Shown in pieces: positions 41,788 to 50,539 of a stretch of DNA of 64,000 nucleotides. The stretch's first letter is position 1. Every line of letters begins with the position of its first letter. A model generated the notes under the pieces. The model searched no databases. It was not told the DNA's origin and worked only from the letters and a program-made list of their open reading frames with translations. The stretch comes from an uncultured Prochlorococcus sp. (GTDB taxonomy: Bacteria; Cyanobacteriota; Cyanobacteriia; PCC-6307; Cyanobiaceae): assembly GCA_902564235.1 (NCBI GenBank), contig CACFAG010000003.1, positions 1 through 64,000 on the forward strand, given 5' to 3'. Made by a program: the position numbers and the translations under genes.

Positions 41788-42738
41788 ATGAAAGATCAAG
41801 TCTTGTTTCCTAAAATTGAAGTTCGTGAAAAGGGTTTTTTACAAGTAAGTGATATTCATACGATTTATTGGGAAAGATCTGGCAATCCAAATGGTAAAAA
41901 AATACTAGTTATTCATGGAGGCCCAGGAGGAGGAAGTCAACCAAGATATAGAAGATACTTTGATCCAGATAAATTTGATATTATTCAATTTGATCAAAGG
42001 GGTTGCGGTTCTTCAACTCCTTTCTCCGAATTAAAAGAAAATACGACTAATCATTTAGTTGATGATATTGAGAAATTAAGGATTCTATTAAAAATAGATA
42101 GTTGGCATTTGTTTGGTGGATCTTGGGGCTCAACACTTTCACTTATATATGCAATTAAAAATCCCTCAAGAGTTACGAGCTTAACTTTGAGAGGAATATT
42201 TTTATGTAGAAAGTTTGAATTATTGTGGTTCTATCAATATGGTGCGAGTGAGATATTCCCTGATGAATTTGAAGAATATATTTCTGTAATACCAAAAGAA
42301 GAAAGAAATGATTTAATAAGTTCTTTTTATAAATATCTAACATCTTCAGATGCAAATCTTAGATCAAAAGCAGCAGCAACTTGGACAAAATGGGAACTCT
42401 CAACTAGTCATTTAATAAATAAAAAATTTGATTTTGATAAGTCTCAAGTTAATTCTTTTTCAGATGCCTTTGCAAGGATCGAATGTCATTATTTTATTAA
42501 TAATATTTTCTTAGAAGATGATTTTATTTTGAAAAATATAAGAGCAATAGAATCGATTCCAACAAAAATAATTCAAGGGAGGTATGACGTTGTATGTCCT
42601 GTTAGGAGTGCTTGGGATCTAAATAAGAAATTAAAGAATTCTGAATTAATTATTGTTAATGATGCTGGTCATTCAATGAGTGAAAAAGGTATTACTATCG
42701 AATTAATAAAAGCTGTAAAAGGAATTCAAAATCTCTAA
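41788..42738 (+). CDS. pip: proline iminopeptidase
   Basis: A 316-residue alpha/beta hydrolase. The oxyanion region HGGPGGGSQPRYRRYFDPDKFDIIQFDQRGCGSS and the nucleophile elbow GGSWGSTLSL are diagnostic for the S33 prolyl aminopeptidase; the catalytic Asp (GRYDVVCP) and His (DAGHSMSE) are both present. Removes N-terminal proline from peptides. Confidence 0.95.
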   Translation: MKDQVLFPKIEVREKGFLQVSDIHTIYWERSGNPNGKKILVIHGGPGGGSQPRYRRYFDPDKFDIIQFDQRGCGSSTPFSELKENTTNHLVDDIEKLRILLKIDSWHLFGGSWGSTLSLIYAIKNPSRVTSLTLRGIFLCRKFELLWFYQYGASEIFPDEFEEYISVIPKEERNDLISSFYKYLTSSDANLRSKAAATWTKWELSTSHLINKKFDFDKSQVNSFSDAFARIECHYFINNIFLEDDFILKNIRAIESIPTKIIQGRYDVVCPVRSAWDLNKKLKNSELIIVNDAGHSMSEKGITIELIKAVKGIQNL

Positions 42739-42761
42739 AAGAGAGAATATTCCTTTAAAAA

Positions 42762-42935
42762 TTAAAGGCCATTATCTTCAATATTTTGTGCAATACTCCT
42801 AAGAAGTTCGACGATATCAGAATCTTCGCATTGAGTATCTTCTTTAAGCAAAATGCACTCGTCTCTAATACTTACATTAGTACTCCACCATATACCTGAA
42901 CTATTGGTATCGTCCCATTCAAATCTTTCAGACAT
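42762..42935 (-). CDS. small acidic hypothetical protein (57 aa)
   Basis: MSERFEWDDTNSSGIWWSTNVSIRDECILLKEDTQCEDSDIVELLRSIAQNIEDNGL: acidic, soluble, two cysteines. Just under the track cutoff. Function unknown. Confidence 0.6.
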   Translation of the reverse strand: MSERFEWDDTNSSGIWWSTNVSIRDECILLKEDTQCEDSDIVELLRSIAQNIEDNGL

Positions 42936-43061
42936 AATTAATAAATCCTAATAAATACATTAAAGCTTGTATTACTTCATCGTGGATTTATATATTCAAT
43001 TTCAAAATTTAAAAACTTACCTATTCACTAAAAAGAATCTGGAAATTTCTGACAATAAAAT

Positions 43062-44558
43062 TTAGAAATCTAATTTCAGTTCGTATTGTTTTTCCTTTTC
43101 TTTAGAAACAGTTTTTTTATTATTTGTATTTTTTCTAAGCCCTTTTCTAGAGCCATGCTTTAAATAAATTTCTTTTGAGATATCCCAATATCCATCCTTT
43201 TTAGTGATTTCCTGGATTTTCTTCTTTGCAGTTTTAGTGCTATTTGGGATGTCAATTATTGGTCTTATGTAATTAATTTGTTCATATTCTTCTTTATTAA
43301 ATCTAGATAATAGCCATGGTTCATGAATGAAATTAAGTGATATATCCTTTAATTCTGGTATCCATTTTTTTATAAATTTTCCTTGAGGATCATGATCTTT
43401 TCCCTGCTTAATAGGATTATAAATTCTATTGGTATTGATAGATGTAGTTCCAGATTGCATTTGGCATTGGTTCCAATGTATTCCAGGCTCATAATCTACA
43501 AATTTATTTGCTAATTCTGAACCTGAATCTTGCCATGGTAGCCATAAATTATAGCTTGCAAAAGACATTAACATCGCTCTCATCCTGAAGTTAATCCATC
43601 CATTGAAATTTAATGAGCGCATACATGCATCTATAAAAGGAAAGCCTGTATTACCTGAACTCCATGAATAAAGTAATACATTATTTTTTTCTCTAATGTT
43701 TTTAAAAAAAGGATGGAATTCCCTAAACTCTAGTTCTGGTTCACTTTCAAGTTTCTGAATAAAATGACAATGCCAAGTTAATCTACTTTTTAACATCCTA
43801 GAATTATTGTTTTTTGATATATTTGCTTTATTAAATATTTCTTTTAATGAAATGCATCCCCAACAAATGTATGGGGATAGTCTTGAACAACTATCAAATG
43901 ATTTTTCTGGGCTAGAAATATCTTTTGAATAAGAATCTAATTTTTTACTAAAGAAGTATTGCATTCTCTCTAAACCTCTCTTTCTTCCACCTTGCATTCT
44001 TCCTAGACAAGTTTCTTTTTTAAAGGGAAAAATTCTGTCTGAGGGTATTTCTCCAACATCAAAGTTAATAGAATTAATTCTTAATGGAGCCTTAAAAAAG
44101 TTTTTATCGGCATTTTTTTGCCACTTTTTAGACCAATTATTCCTATCTAAATTTCCTCTAAAAACTGAAAATTGTAGAAATTCCTTCCAAATAATATTTT
44201 TGCTTAAAGCCCATTCTCTTACTTTTTGATCTCTTTTATAAGTAAGCCAATCTCCGGTTTCTTGATGGCTATATATACCTTTGATTTTAAATTTTGAACT
44301 AATTTCATCAAATATATTAATAACATTCCCAGTCCTAATAATTAATGGTTGTCCAATCTCAGCAAGAGCATTTCTTAAATCTATTAAACTTTCTTTGCAA
44401 AATTGCCATTGTCTATCTGAATGAGTATTTTGGCTCCAAATATCTAACTCAATAATATAAATAGGTAAAATATCATTATCTTTTATAGCCTCACAGAGAG
44501 CTTCGTTATCAAAAATTCTTAAATCTTTCTTAAACCATAAGATATTTATTTCTTTCAT
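43062..44558 (-). CDS. DNA photolyase / cryptochrome family protein
   Basis: 498 residues. The N-terminal antenna-binding Rossmann domain starts NILWFKKDLRIFDNEAL; the FAD domain contains TGFPFIDACMRSLNFNGWINFRMRAMLMSFASYNLWLPWQDSG and WNQCQMQSGTTSINTNRIYNP. Most likely repairs UV cyclobutane dimers; a cryptochrome role cannot be excluded. The lysine-rich C-terminal tail is extra. Confidence 0.9.
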   Translation of the reverse strand: MKEINILWFKKDLRIFDNEALCEAIKDNDILPIYIIELDIWSQNTHSDRQWQFCKESLIDLRNALAEIGQPLIIRTGNVINIFDEISSKFKIKGIYSHQETGDWLTYKRDQKVREWALSKNIIWKEFLQFSVFRGNLDRNNWSKKWQKNADKNFFKAPLRINSINFDVGEIPSDRIFPFKKETCLGRMQGGRKRGLERMQYFFSKKLDSYSKDISSPEKSFDSCSRLSPYICWGCISLKEIFNKANISKNNNSRMLKSRLTWHCHFIQKLESEPELEFREFHPFFKNIREKNNVLLYSWSSGNTGFPFIDACMRSLNFNGWINFRMRAMLMSFASYNLWLPWQDSGSELANKFVDYEPGIHWNQCQMQSGTTSINTNRIYNPIKQGKDHDPQGKFIKKWIPELKDISLNFIHEPWLLSRFNKEEYEQINYIRPIIDIPNSTKTAKKKIQEITKKDGYWDISKEIYLKHGSRKGLRKNTNNKKTVSKEKEKQYELKLDF

Positions 44559-44644
44559 AATTTTTTCTTTTAATCCTAGAAAAATAAGATTAAGTTTGTA
44601 GGTAAAAAATATTAAAAATTTTAGAATAACTAAAAATCAAAAAA

Positions 44645-45268
44645 ATGAAAATAACAAAAAAACTTTGGGAGGATAATTATGAGATTGCTTTACTAAGTTT
44701 AAATACAAAATTTGTTCAAGGTTTAAAGAATGGAAGTCTACCTAAAAAAATATTTCAAGAATATTTAGCTCAAGATTATTTCTTTTTAGAGACTTTTGCT
44801 AAGGCTTATGGTCTTGCTGTTTCCAAATCAAAAGATAAGTACTCAATTAGGAAGTTAAGTGAACTGTTAATGGGCGTTTCAGAGGAGTTAATACTTCATG
44901 AAACTTATGCAAAAGAATGGGATATTGATTTGTCTAATAACTATATAAAAAAAGCCACTAAAAATTATACAGATTTTCTTGCTGATACTTCCAAAAGACT
45001 TAGCTCCGTTGAAATAATGTTTGCGATGACTCCATGTATGAGACTTTATTCTTGGATAGGAAAAAGTTTGTATGAAGAGGATTTTGATATTAAATATAAA
45101 GAATGGATAATTACTTATTCTGATGAGAGCTTTGAAAAGCTAGCAGCTTTACTTGAAAATCTTATTGAGACTAATAAAGAAACATATGACATTAATCAGG
45201 CCAAATATTTATACAAGAGAGCTATGGAATTGGAGTTAGATTTTTTTAATGCATATTCAGATTTCTGA
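44645..45268 (+). CDS. tenA: TenA-family thiaminase II (pyrimidine salvage)
   Basis: 207 residues, all-helical. Family marks are FFQEYLAQDYFFLETFAKAYG near the N terminus and TPCMRLYSWIG, with YSDESFEKLAALLENLI at the C terminus. TenA_C enzymes hydrolyse aminopyrimidine breakdown products of thiamin to HMP. The next gene, thiD, would phosphorylate that product. Confidence 0.9.
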   Translation: MKITKKLWEDNYEIALLSLNTKFVQGLKNGSLPKKIFQEYLAQDYFFLETFAKAYGLAVSKSKDKYSIRKLSELLMGVSEELILHETYAKEWDIDLSNNYIKKATKNYTDFLADTSKRLSSVEIMFAMTPCMRLYSWIGKSLYEEDFDIKYKEWIITYSDESFEKLAALLENLIETNKETYDINQAKYLYKRAMELELDFFNAYSDF

Positions 45269-45317
45269 TTTAAATTAAAATTTATTTATAGTAATTTCAA
45301 AAACGAGTTAATAAATT

Positions 45318-46097
45318 ATGTATTCTAAAATTGCACTTTCAATAGGCGGTAGTGACTCCGGTGGTGGAGCAGGCATACAGGCTGACTTGAGAACTTTCAT
45401 GGCCCTTAAAGTACATGGATGTTCTGTTATTACATGTATTACCGCACAAAATAGTATAGAGGTTACATGCGTTCAACCAGTAGAGAAGAATACTTTATTA
45501 AATCAGTTAGATACTTTATTTGCTGATTTTGGTATTGATGCCTTAAAAACTGGAATGTTATTAAATGAAAGAATAATTAATGATACTGCTTCAAAATTAA
45601 ATACATACAAAATAACCAAAATTATTGACCCAGTAATGGTTACAAGAACTGGTTCTAAATTACTGGAAGATTCTGCTATTAATGCTTATAAAAAACTCTT
45701 ATTACCAATTGCTGATTTGGTAACTCCAAATATTTATGAAGCAAATCTACTTTCTGGCTTAGAAATAAGGAGTAAAGAAGATATTGAAAATTCAGCAAGA
45801 AAAATTATTGGTCTTGGAGCTAAAGCGGTGCTTATAAAAGGTGGCGGTTTAAAAAATATGAAAGGGAAGGATTTTTTCCTTGACTTAAATGGTAGAAAAG
45901 AGTGGCTATTTAATAATTTTATAAATACAAAAAATACCCACGGAAGTGGCTGTACTTTGAGTGCTGCTATTTGTGGTTACAAGGCTTTAGGTTTTGATCT
46001 ATTTGATTCCATACAAAAAGCGAAATTATTTGTTGAGAAATCTTTAGACAATTCTTATAAAATAGGCTCTGGCCCTGGTCCCTTAGGCCATTATTAA
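45318..46097 (+). CDS. thiD: hydroxymethylpyrimidine (phosphate) kinase
   Basis: 259 residues, ribokinase fold. ALSIGGSDSGGGAGIQADLRTFMALKVHGCSVITCITAQNS is the ThiD signature, DPVMVTRTGSKLL binds substrate, and the catalytic region is NTKNTHGSGCTLSAAI. Makes HMP-PP for thiamin. 49 bp after tenA on the same strand. Confidence 0.96.
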   Translation: MYSKIALSIGGSDSGGGAGIQADLRTFMALKVHGCSVITCITAQNSIEVTCVQPVEKNTLLNQLDTLFADFGIDALKTGMLLNERIINDTASKLNTYKITKIIDPVMVTRTGSKLLEDSAINAYKKLLLPIADLVTPNIYEANLLSGLEIRSKEDIENSARKIIGLGAKAVLIKGGGLKNMKGKDFFLDLNGRKEWLFNNFINTKNTHGSGCTLSAAICGYKALGFDLFDSIQKAKLFVEKSLDNSYKIGSGPGPLGHY

Positions 46098-46115
46098 TTA
46101 TTTATAGAAGTGGAG

Positions 46116-46301
46116 TTAGAACCACCATTTCCTGTAGGGCTTTTTTAAAAATAAGATTTCTTCAGTCTCCCATCCTCCCTCCAACCACTCAAGATGCTCA
46201 AGTAATAAAGACTCACTTTCCCTTTTGCTTAATTGCCCAATTCTATTAGCTATACCATCGAACCTTACTTTCATCAATTCCTCAATCTTGATGTTATTCA
46301 T
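46116..46301 (-). CDS. hypothetical protein (61 aa)
   Basis: MNNIKIEELMKVRFDGIANRIGQLSKRESESLLLEHLEWLEGGWETEEILFLKKPYRKWWF: helical with an aromatic C-terminal end. Converges on thiD. Not recognised. Confidence 0.6.
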   Translation of the reverse strand: MNNIKIEELMKVRFDGIANRIGQLSKRESESLLLEHLEWLEGGWETEEILFLKKPYRKWWF

Positions 46302-46483
46302 AGGTTAAATAATAAATTTTTTCTACTCTTACTTGTATACATTTTCTTGTCAACGATTTAATTTTATTTGTTTACTAGCATTCCTTAAATATGTATAAAA
46401 TACAACTTTTTAAAGCAGATAGTAATTAAGACTTATTCACATAGATTTAATTAAAGACTAGTTTATATAAAAATACTTTAACT

Positions 46484-46627
46484 ATGAATAAAAAAGAAAC
46501 AGCAAAGCAAAAAACTATTTTAAATGTAGGCTATTGTGAAACTACCTCTGAATGGCTCAATAGAATCATTACTGAACTGGCAGATGAAAATAAAAATTTT
46601 GTAGATTTGTCAGTTATTTGTGCTTAA
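46484..46627 (+). CDS. 47-residue hypothetical protein
   Basis: MNKKETAKQKTILNVGYCETTSEWLNRIITELADENKNFVDLSVICA: soluble, two cysteines. Below the track cutoff. Confidence 0.5.
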   Translation: MNKKETAKQKTILNVGYCETTSEWLNRIITELADENKNFVDLSVICA

Positions 46628-46708
46628 TTTTTTAGAAAATATAGTTTATTTTGATTTATTTTCAGTTAGCTTTTAAGTATAAGAGAAATTTAACAGATAT
46701 TTTGTGAT

Positions 46709-47176
46709 GTGAATCCTAATAAAAAAAACATAGAAATAATTAAACAATTCAATTTATCTCCTCATCCTGAGGGTGGATGGTTTAGAGAGATAGTGAGGAG
46801 TGAGAATTCTCTAATAAGGGAAGATGGCCAAACTAGAAACTTTATTACGGGAATTTATTATCTTTTGGAGAGAGACGCAAAAAGTGCTTGGCACAGAGTA
46901 AAAAATGCTGATGAAATTTGGATTTATTTAAGGGGCGATCCTCTGAATTTATGGTGCCTAGATAATGATAATAAGTTAATAAGAAATTTAATTTTAGATT
47001 CCAATAATCCAGTAGAAATGATCCCATCTGGATATTGGCAAGCTGCAAAAAGTACAGGCGAATTTACTTTAGTGAGTTGTTGTGTTGGCCCGGGCTTTGA
47101 TTTTAAGGATTTTGAATTACTCAGAAATACAAATCATACTTCTAGATTGGATAAAGCAATTAATGATCTTATTTGA
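46709..47176 (+). CDS. cupin family protein (DUF985)
   Basis: 155 residues, GTG start. The DUF985 marks are FNLSPHPEGGWFREIVRS, FITGIYYLLERDAKSAWHRVKNADEIWIYLRGDPL and MIPSGYWQAAKSTGEFTLVSCCVGPGFDFKDFELL. A single cupin barrel; the His and Glu of the W-H-R...DEIW block could bind metal. Substrate unknown. Confidence 0.9.
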   Translation: MNPNKKNIEIIKQFNLSPHPEGGWFREIVRSENSLIREDGQTRNFITGIYYLLERDAKSAWHRVKNADEIWIYLRGDPLNLWCLDNDNKLIRNLILDSNNPVEMIPSGYWQAAKSTGEFTLVSCCVGPGFDFKDFELLRNTNHTSRLDKAINDLI

Positions 47177-47246
47177 GACATTTTTTTGTTTATATTTTTG
47201 AAATGATCCTTTAGATTTATAAGGCTACTCAATCAATCTATATTTA

Positions 47247-47624
47247 ATGAATAAAAATCCTGTCAAAACAATTGGTATTAATGATGAACCAAGAAAAGAT
47301 TCATACTTAGTATATGTAAATCAGGCTGATGGATTAAAAGGCATCCTTAATAGGGATTTTGATGAATGGTCGAATTTTGATGGTTGGGAAAGTATTTCAG
47401 TTCAGCAATGGATTTTTTCTAGAGCTTTGGAGGTTTTCAGAGGTAAGAAAATTGATATTAAATGCGACTGTTGTAAACATAATGATTTAATCCCAAATGA
47501 TTTTGAGAGTATTAAAAAAGAAAAATGTTTTGGTAAAAAAAGTGCTTACATGATTGAAAAAGTTGTAGATGAAATTGTATTAGCTAAGGCAAGAAGAGAA
47601 AGTGATGGAACATATTCTGCGTAA
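47247..47624 (+). CDS. hypothetical protein with a Cys/His cluster (125 aa)
   Basis: IKCDCCKHNDLIPNDF has a C-x-C-C-x2-H cluster that could bind a metal. The N-terminal half is EPRKDSYLVYVNQADGLKGILNRDFDEWSNFDGWESISVQQWIFSRALEVFRG. No family assigned. Confidence 0.65.
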   Translation: MNKNPVKTIGINDEPRKDSYLVYVNQADGLKGILNRDFDEWSNFDGWESISVQQWIFSRALEVFRGKKIDIKCDCCKHNDLIPNDFESIKKEKCFGKKSAYMIEKVVDEIVLAKARRESDGTYSA

Positions 47625-47660
47625 GATTCATAAATATATACGGAGTGAAAAATCTTTTAC

Positions 47661-47843
47661 TTACCAGTGAAAATTATCAGAAGAACCAATCGTTAAATTT
47701 CTAGTGGACATCTTATGGAACTTAAAGTGTACCGAATCACTGAACTCCTTTTCATCTGAGTAATTAACAAGATCCACTGGGTCGATGTTTTCATCGAACC
47801 ATGCATCATATTCAATATGGTTTGGTTCAGCAAAATAACTCAT
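47661..47843 (-). CDS. acidic hypothetical protein (60 aa)
   Basis: I prefer the ATG two codons inside the track ORF (MSYFAEPNHIEYDAWFDENIDPVDLVNYSDEKEF). Very acidic with many aromatic residues. Not recognised. Confidence 0.55.
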   Translation of the reverse strand: MSYFAEPNHIEYDAWFDENIDPVDLVNYSDEKEFSDSVHFKFHKMSTRNLTIGSSDNFHW

Positions 47844-47983
47844 ATCCAATTAATAGCTTTCAAAAAATATATAAACGGTACAAGCGATACCAAATTAACA
47901 TTCTTAATTTTTAGATAATCCATATTTTTAACTTTTTCATAAAGAATAGTTGCTAGAAAGATAGGAGAAATATCTATAAATTA

Positions 47984-48337
47984 ATGTCTCTAGATACAAC
48001 CATGGTTTCTATCCATCCCCACTTCACAATCAAGGATGGGAAGATGGACCAGTGCATAGCTCTTTTAGAAGAAATTTTGGTACTGACAAAAGCTAATGAA
48101 CCTGATTGCCTTTTCTTTAATATCACTACATGCGGTTCAGATAAGGCTTATGTAAGAGAGGCATATAAAGATGGTGCTGCCGCTTTATTTCATCTCAAAA
48201 ATATGGGACATATGATTCCCAAGCTTTTTGAAGTGTCAGATATTACTGTGCAGGTCCAAGGCCCAGCTAAGGAGATTGAACCCTTGAAGGAAATACTCCC
48301 AGACGCTGATTTCTATGAAGCAATATCTGGATTCTGA
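47984..48337 (+). CDS. ABM-like dimeric alpha/beta-barrel protein
   Basis: 117 residues: MVSIHPHFTIKDGKMDQCIALLEEILVLTKANEPDCLFFNITTCGSDKAYVREAYKDGAAALFHLKNMGHMIPKLFEVSDITVQVQGP. The order (beta strand, helix, CLFF strand, VREAYKDGAA helix) fits the antibiotic-biosynthesis-monooxygenase fold. Has its own terminator and is first of four similar small genes. Confidence 0.65.
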   Translation: MSLDTTMVSIHPHFTIKDGKMDQCIALLEEILVLTKANEPDCLFFNITTCGSDKAYVREAYKDGAAALFHLKNMGHMIPKLFEVSDITVQVQGPAKEIEPLKEILPDADFYEAISGF

Positions 48338-48368
48338 TTTAGATTGTATATATTGACAGTCGATCGCT

Positions 48369-48391
48369 AGGGGCTTTTAGTCCCTTTTTTA
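48369..48391 (+). terminator. rho-independent terminator
   Basis: AGGGGC-TTTTA-GTCCCT stem (one G-T) followed by T6, about 30 bp after the 47984 gene. Confidence 0.82.
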
Positions 48392-48467
48392 TTTAGGAAT
48401 TCAAAATAAATCAATCTTCCCTTTACTTATATCAAGTAGCTTTATTATCAGCACAAAAATTATTTTT

Positions 48468-48815
48468 ATGGCATCAACTTTTTATATTGTTCATCATGAA
48501 TTTAAGGCAGGAAAAGCTGAAAAATGGTGGGAAACAGCTTATGCGGCAATGTCACCAGGTGGTGGATGGGATGATGCGGTAGCAGCTAATAAAGAAAAAG
48601 GATTTTTTAACCATTCTGCAAATGCAGTAACTAAAACTGGTCCTGTATATTGTTTTTGGGAAGTAAAAGAGGGTATTTCAGCTGAGGAGTTTCAGGAGTT
48701 TATAGACGGTCCCTCTGGTCCAGGTTTCGGACAAGATGCTCTGATGAATATCTGTAAACCAATTGACACATCATTAATGAATGGACAAACACCTTATCCA
48801 CCAGTTTTTTCTTGA
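48468..48815 (+). CDS. small one-domain protein (115 aa)
   Basis: MASTFYIVHHEFKAGKAEKWWETAYAAMSPGGGWDDAVAANKEKGFFNHSANAVTKTGPVYCFWEVKEGISAEEFQEFIDGPSGPGFGQDALMNICKPID. Ferredoxin-like barrel suspected from the strand-helix order and the YCFWEVK-EEFQEFID pairing; no confident family. Confidence 0.65.
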   Translation: MASTFYIVHHEFKAGKAEKWWETAYAAMSPGGGWDDAVAANKEKGFFNHSANAVTKTGPVYCFWEVKEGISAEEFQEFIDGPSGPGFGQDALMNICKPIDTSLMNGQTPYPPVFS

Positions 48816-48837
48816 TTATTGACACTCTATCTAGAAT

Positions 48838-48859
48838 AGGGAGCAATTAGCTCCTTTTT
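48838..48859 (+). terminator. rho-independent terminator
   Basis: GGAGC-AATTA-GCTCC followed by TTTTTA, immediately before the ATG of the DUF3764 gene at 48863. Confidence 0.82.
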
Positions 48860-48862
48860 ATT

Positions 48863-49141
48863 ATGTCTCTTGAAACTACCGTTTTCACATTCAAAATTAG
48901 TGTCCCTTTTGAAGAATGGGCTGCGGTTTATGATAGCGAAGAAAATATACAAATGAATAAAGAGCGCGGAATTATTTGCTTATACAAAGGTGTAAAGAAA
49001 GATGATCCAACAAGTGTAATTCTTATTGAGCAGGGTGAAGAAGGTAAATCAATAGCTATGTTTGAAGATCCTGCAGTGAAACCATTAATTGAGAGTGCAG
49101 GTCATATTTACGATTCAACGGTTATATCCAGTTATTTTTGA
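48863..49141 (+). CDS. DUF3764 family protein
   Basis: 92 residues: MSLETTVFTFKISVPFEEWAAVYDSEENIQMNKERGIICLYKGVKKDDPTSVILIEQGEEGKSIAMFEDPAVKPLIESAGHIYDSTVISSYF. Matches the small picocyanobacterial DUF3764 family; ABM-like strand order. The ATG follows the terminator by 3 bp, so its transcript would have to start inside or read through it. Confidence 0.8.
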   Translation: MSLETTVFTFKISVPFEEWAAVYDSEENIQMNKERGIICLYKGVKKDDPTSVILIEQGEEGKSIAMFEDPAVKPLIESAGHIYDSTVISSYF

Positions 49142-49185
49142 AGTAAAAAGCTTTAAAAATTTCAGATACTGTTTTAATTGCTCTT

Positions 49186-49424
49186 TTGAAAGGAAATAAT
49201 CTTGATTTAAAATCAATGCTTGAAAAAGATGGATTAATTAAAACGAATATGAAAAAAGAAGTTACTTATAGAATTAATTTCTGCAGAGAGGAAATAAAAA
49301 AACTATTCCAAAGTTAATTAAGAAATTACCAGAGTGTGTTGTATTGGATCAAGAGAGAATAGAAAATTTAACAAGGGTGTTTCCTCTGCAGTATTTAAGT
49401 ATGTTTGAGCAATTTAGCAAATAA
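49186..49424 (+). pseudogene. small gene split at an A7 tract
   Basis: Frame one reads LKGNNLDLKSMLEKDGLIKTNMKKEVTYRINFCREEIKKLFQS and stops. Adding one A to the A7 at 49296-49302 continues it as EEIKKTIPKLIKKLPECVVLDQERIENLTRVFPLQYLSMFEQFSK and a stop. The rejoined sequence is coherent protein. Start uncertain (TTG 49186 or ATG 49216). Function unknown. Confidence 0.45.
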
Positions 49425-49429
49425 AAGCA

Positions 49430-49579
49430 ATGAAACTTTTATTATTGACTCCTATATTCAAACGTTTTAAAAAAAGTGCTTTTTTCTCATCACTTAATCA
49501 GAATACTTGTCCTGTTTATGATGCTGAAGAAATAAAAAAACAAGAACAACAAGAAGCTATTAGAAAGTTATACCCATAA
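49430..49579 (+). CDS. 49-residue hypothetical protein
   Basis: MKLLLLTPIFKRFKKSAFFSSLNQNTCPVYDAEEIKKQEQQEAIRKLYP: short hydrophobic start, charged C terminus. Starts 5 bp after the split gene. Below the track cutoff. Confidence 0.5.
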   Translation: MKLLLLTPIFKRFKKSAFFSSLNQNTCPVYDAEEIKKQEQQEAIRKLYP

Positions 49580-49584
49580 AAAAA

Positions 49585-49767
49585 GGGCGATAGCTTCGCC
49601 CCAGTCAAAAAGCAGGATAATCCCCATCACCCGGCCTTTTTAAAATCCTAGCACTACATATAGTGTTTGTAAGTAATAAAAATTTACTATTGGTGGAGTT
49701 GTTTGTTTCTAATTAATTTGTCATGATGGAAATCCCCATCACTCAGGCTCGCAAGAGTCTTTTTTTT
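49585..49767 (+). promoter_or_regulatory. leader with hairpins and a repeated AATCCCCATCAC motif
   Basis: Contains a GGGCGA-TAGCT-TCGCCC hairpin without a T-tract, then AATCCCCATCACCCGGCC followed by T5, and about 113 bp later AATCCCCATCACTCAGGC followed by an ACTC...GAGT stem and T8. The second copy ends just before the likely ATG at 49768. An attenuator or processed leader is possible. Confidence 0.4.
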
Positions 49768-50157
49768 ATGTCTAGTTTTGGATCAGACACTCCATTTATG
49801 CTTCTTGCAAAACTTAAAGTTAAGGAAGATAAGGTTGCAGAATACTTAGAAATTGCAGATAAGACAGATAAAGCTGTTGAAGCTGGCGAACAAGGAATGC
49901 TCCATCATACTTTTGATCAAGACCCTGATGATCCTCTTCGTTTCGTATGGTCAGAAGTTTATAAAAATGATGATGCTTTACTAGCTCATTTAGCTAATCC
50001 AGCATTAGGTGTTTATCTTGAAGCTCATGCTGAACTAGGAACTGATTTTTCTGTTGAATTTTACGGAACTGTGGGAGATAAAGTTATTGAAGCTATGAAC
50101 GGAACAGGAGTTCCATATAAGATCTTTAAAACAAAATTAGGATATAGCAGAGTTTAA
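49768..50157 (+). CDS. quinol monooxygenase-like (ABM domain) protein
   Basis: I start at MSSFGSDTPFMLLAKLKVKEDKVAEYLEIADKTDKAVEAGEQGMLHHTFDQDPDDPLRFVWSEVYKNDDALLAHLANPALGVYLEAHAEL because the track's 15 earlier residues run through the terminator-like T8 leader. The body fits the YgiN/ABM barrel: strand, helix, MLHHTFDQDP strand, FVWSEVYKND, HLANP helix. About 129 residues. Enzyme activity not shown. Confidence 0.78.
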   Translation: MSSFGSDTPFMLLAKLKVKEDKVAEYLEIADKTDKAVEAGEQGMLHHTFDQDPDDPLRFVWSEVYKNDDALLAHLANPALGVYLEAHAELGTDFSVEFYGTVGDKVIEAMNGTGVPYKIFKTKLGYSRV

Positions 50158-50185
50158 TGATGAGAGTATTAATTAATTAATTCGA

Positions 50186-50305
50186 CTAAATTATTAATAA
50201 GAATCTTAGTGCTAGAGGTAACCATAGACATAGAAGAAGTATTAGTAAAATAGTAATAGCATGGATATTTGGAATAAAATGCTCTTTTAAAATTTGTGTT
50301 TTCAT
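50186..50305 (-). CDS. 39-residue single-span membrane peptide
   Basis: MKTQILKEHFIPNIHAITILLILLLCLWLPLALRFLLII. Follows the 29-residue peptide by 3 bp on the same strand. Below the track cutoff. Confidence 0.5.
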   Translation of the reverse strand: MKTQILKEHFIPNIHAITILLILLLCLWLPLALRFLLII

Positions 50306-50308
50306 AAT

Positions 50309-50398
50309 TTATCTCGCCTTCTTAAGTTTGATTTCTCTTCTGATAAGCAATGCTATGACTACAACACACATGTTCATTAGAAATACGTCTAATGGCAT
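50309..50398 (-). CDS. 29-residue single-span membrane peptide
   Basis: MPLDVFLMNMCVVVIALLIRREIKLKKAR: one span and a strongly basic tail. First of a two-peptide unit with 50186-50305. Confidence 0.45.
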   Translation of the reverse strand: MPLDVFLMNMCVVVIALLIRREIKLKKAR

Positions 50399-50539
50399 TT
50401 AATAAAAAAGTCTCTATTTAATTATTAGCAAGATTTTTGATCTACGAATCAAGAAATTATTACTAATATTTATTGGCTTAATAAAACGAATTTAAAAATT
50501 AAATTTATGCTTAAATATCTCATAACTTTTAACTATTAA

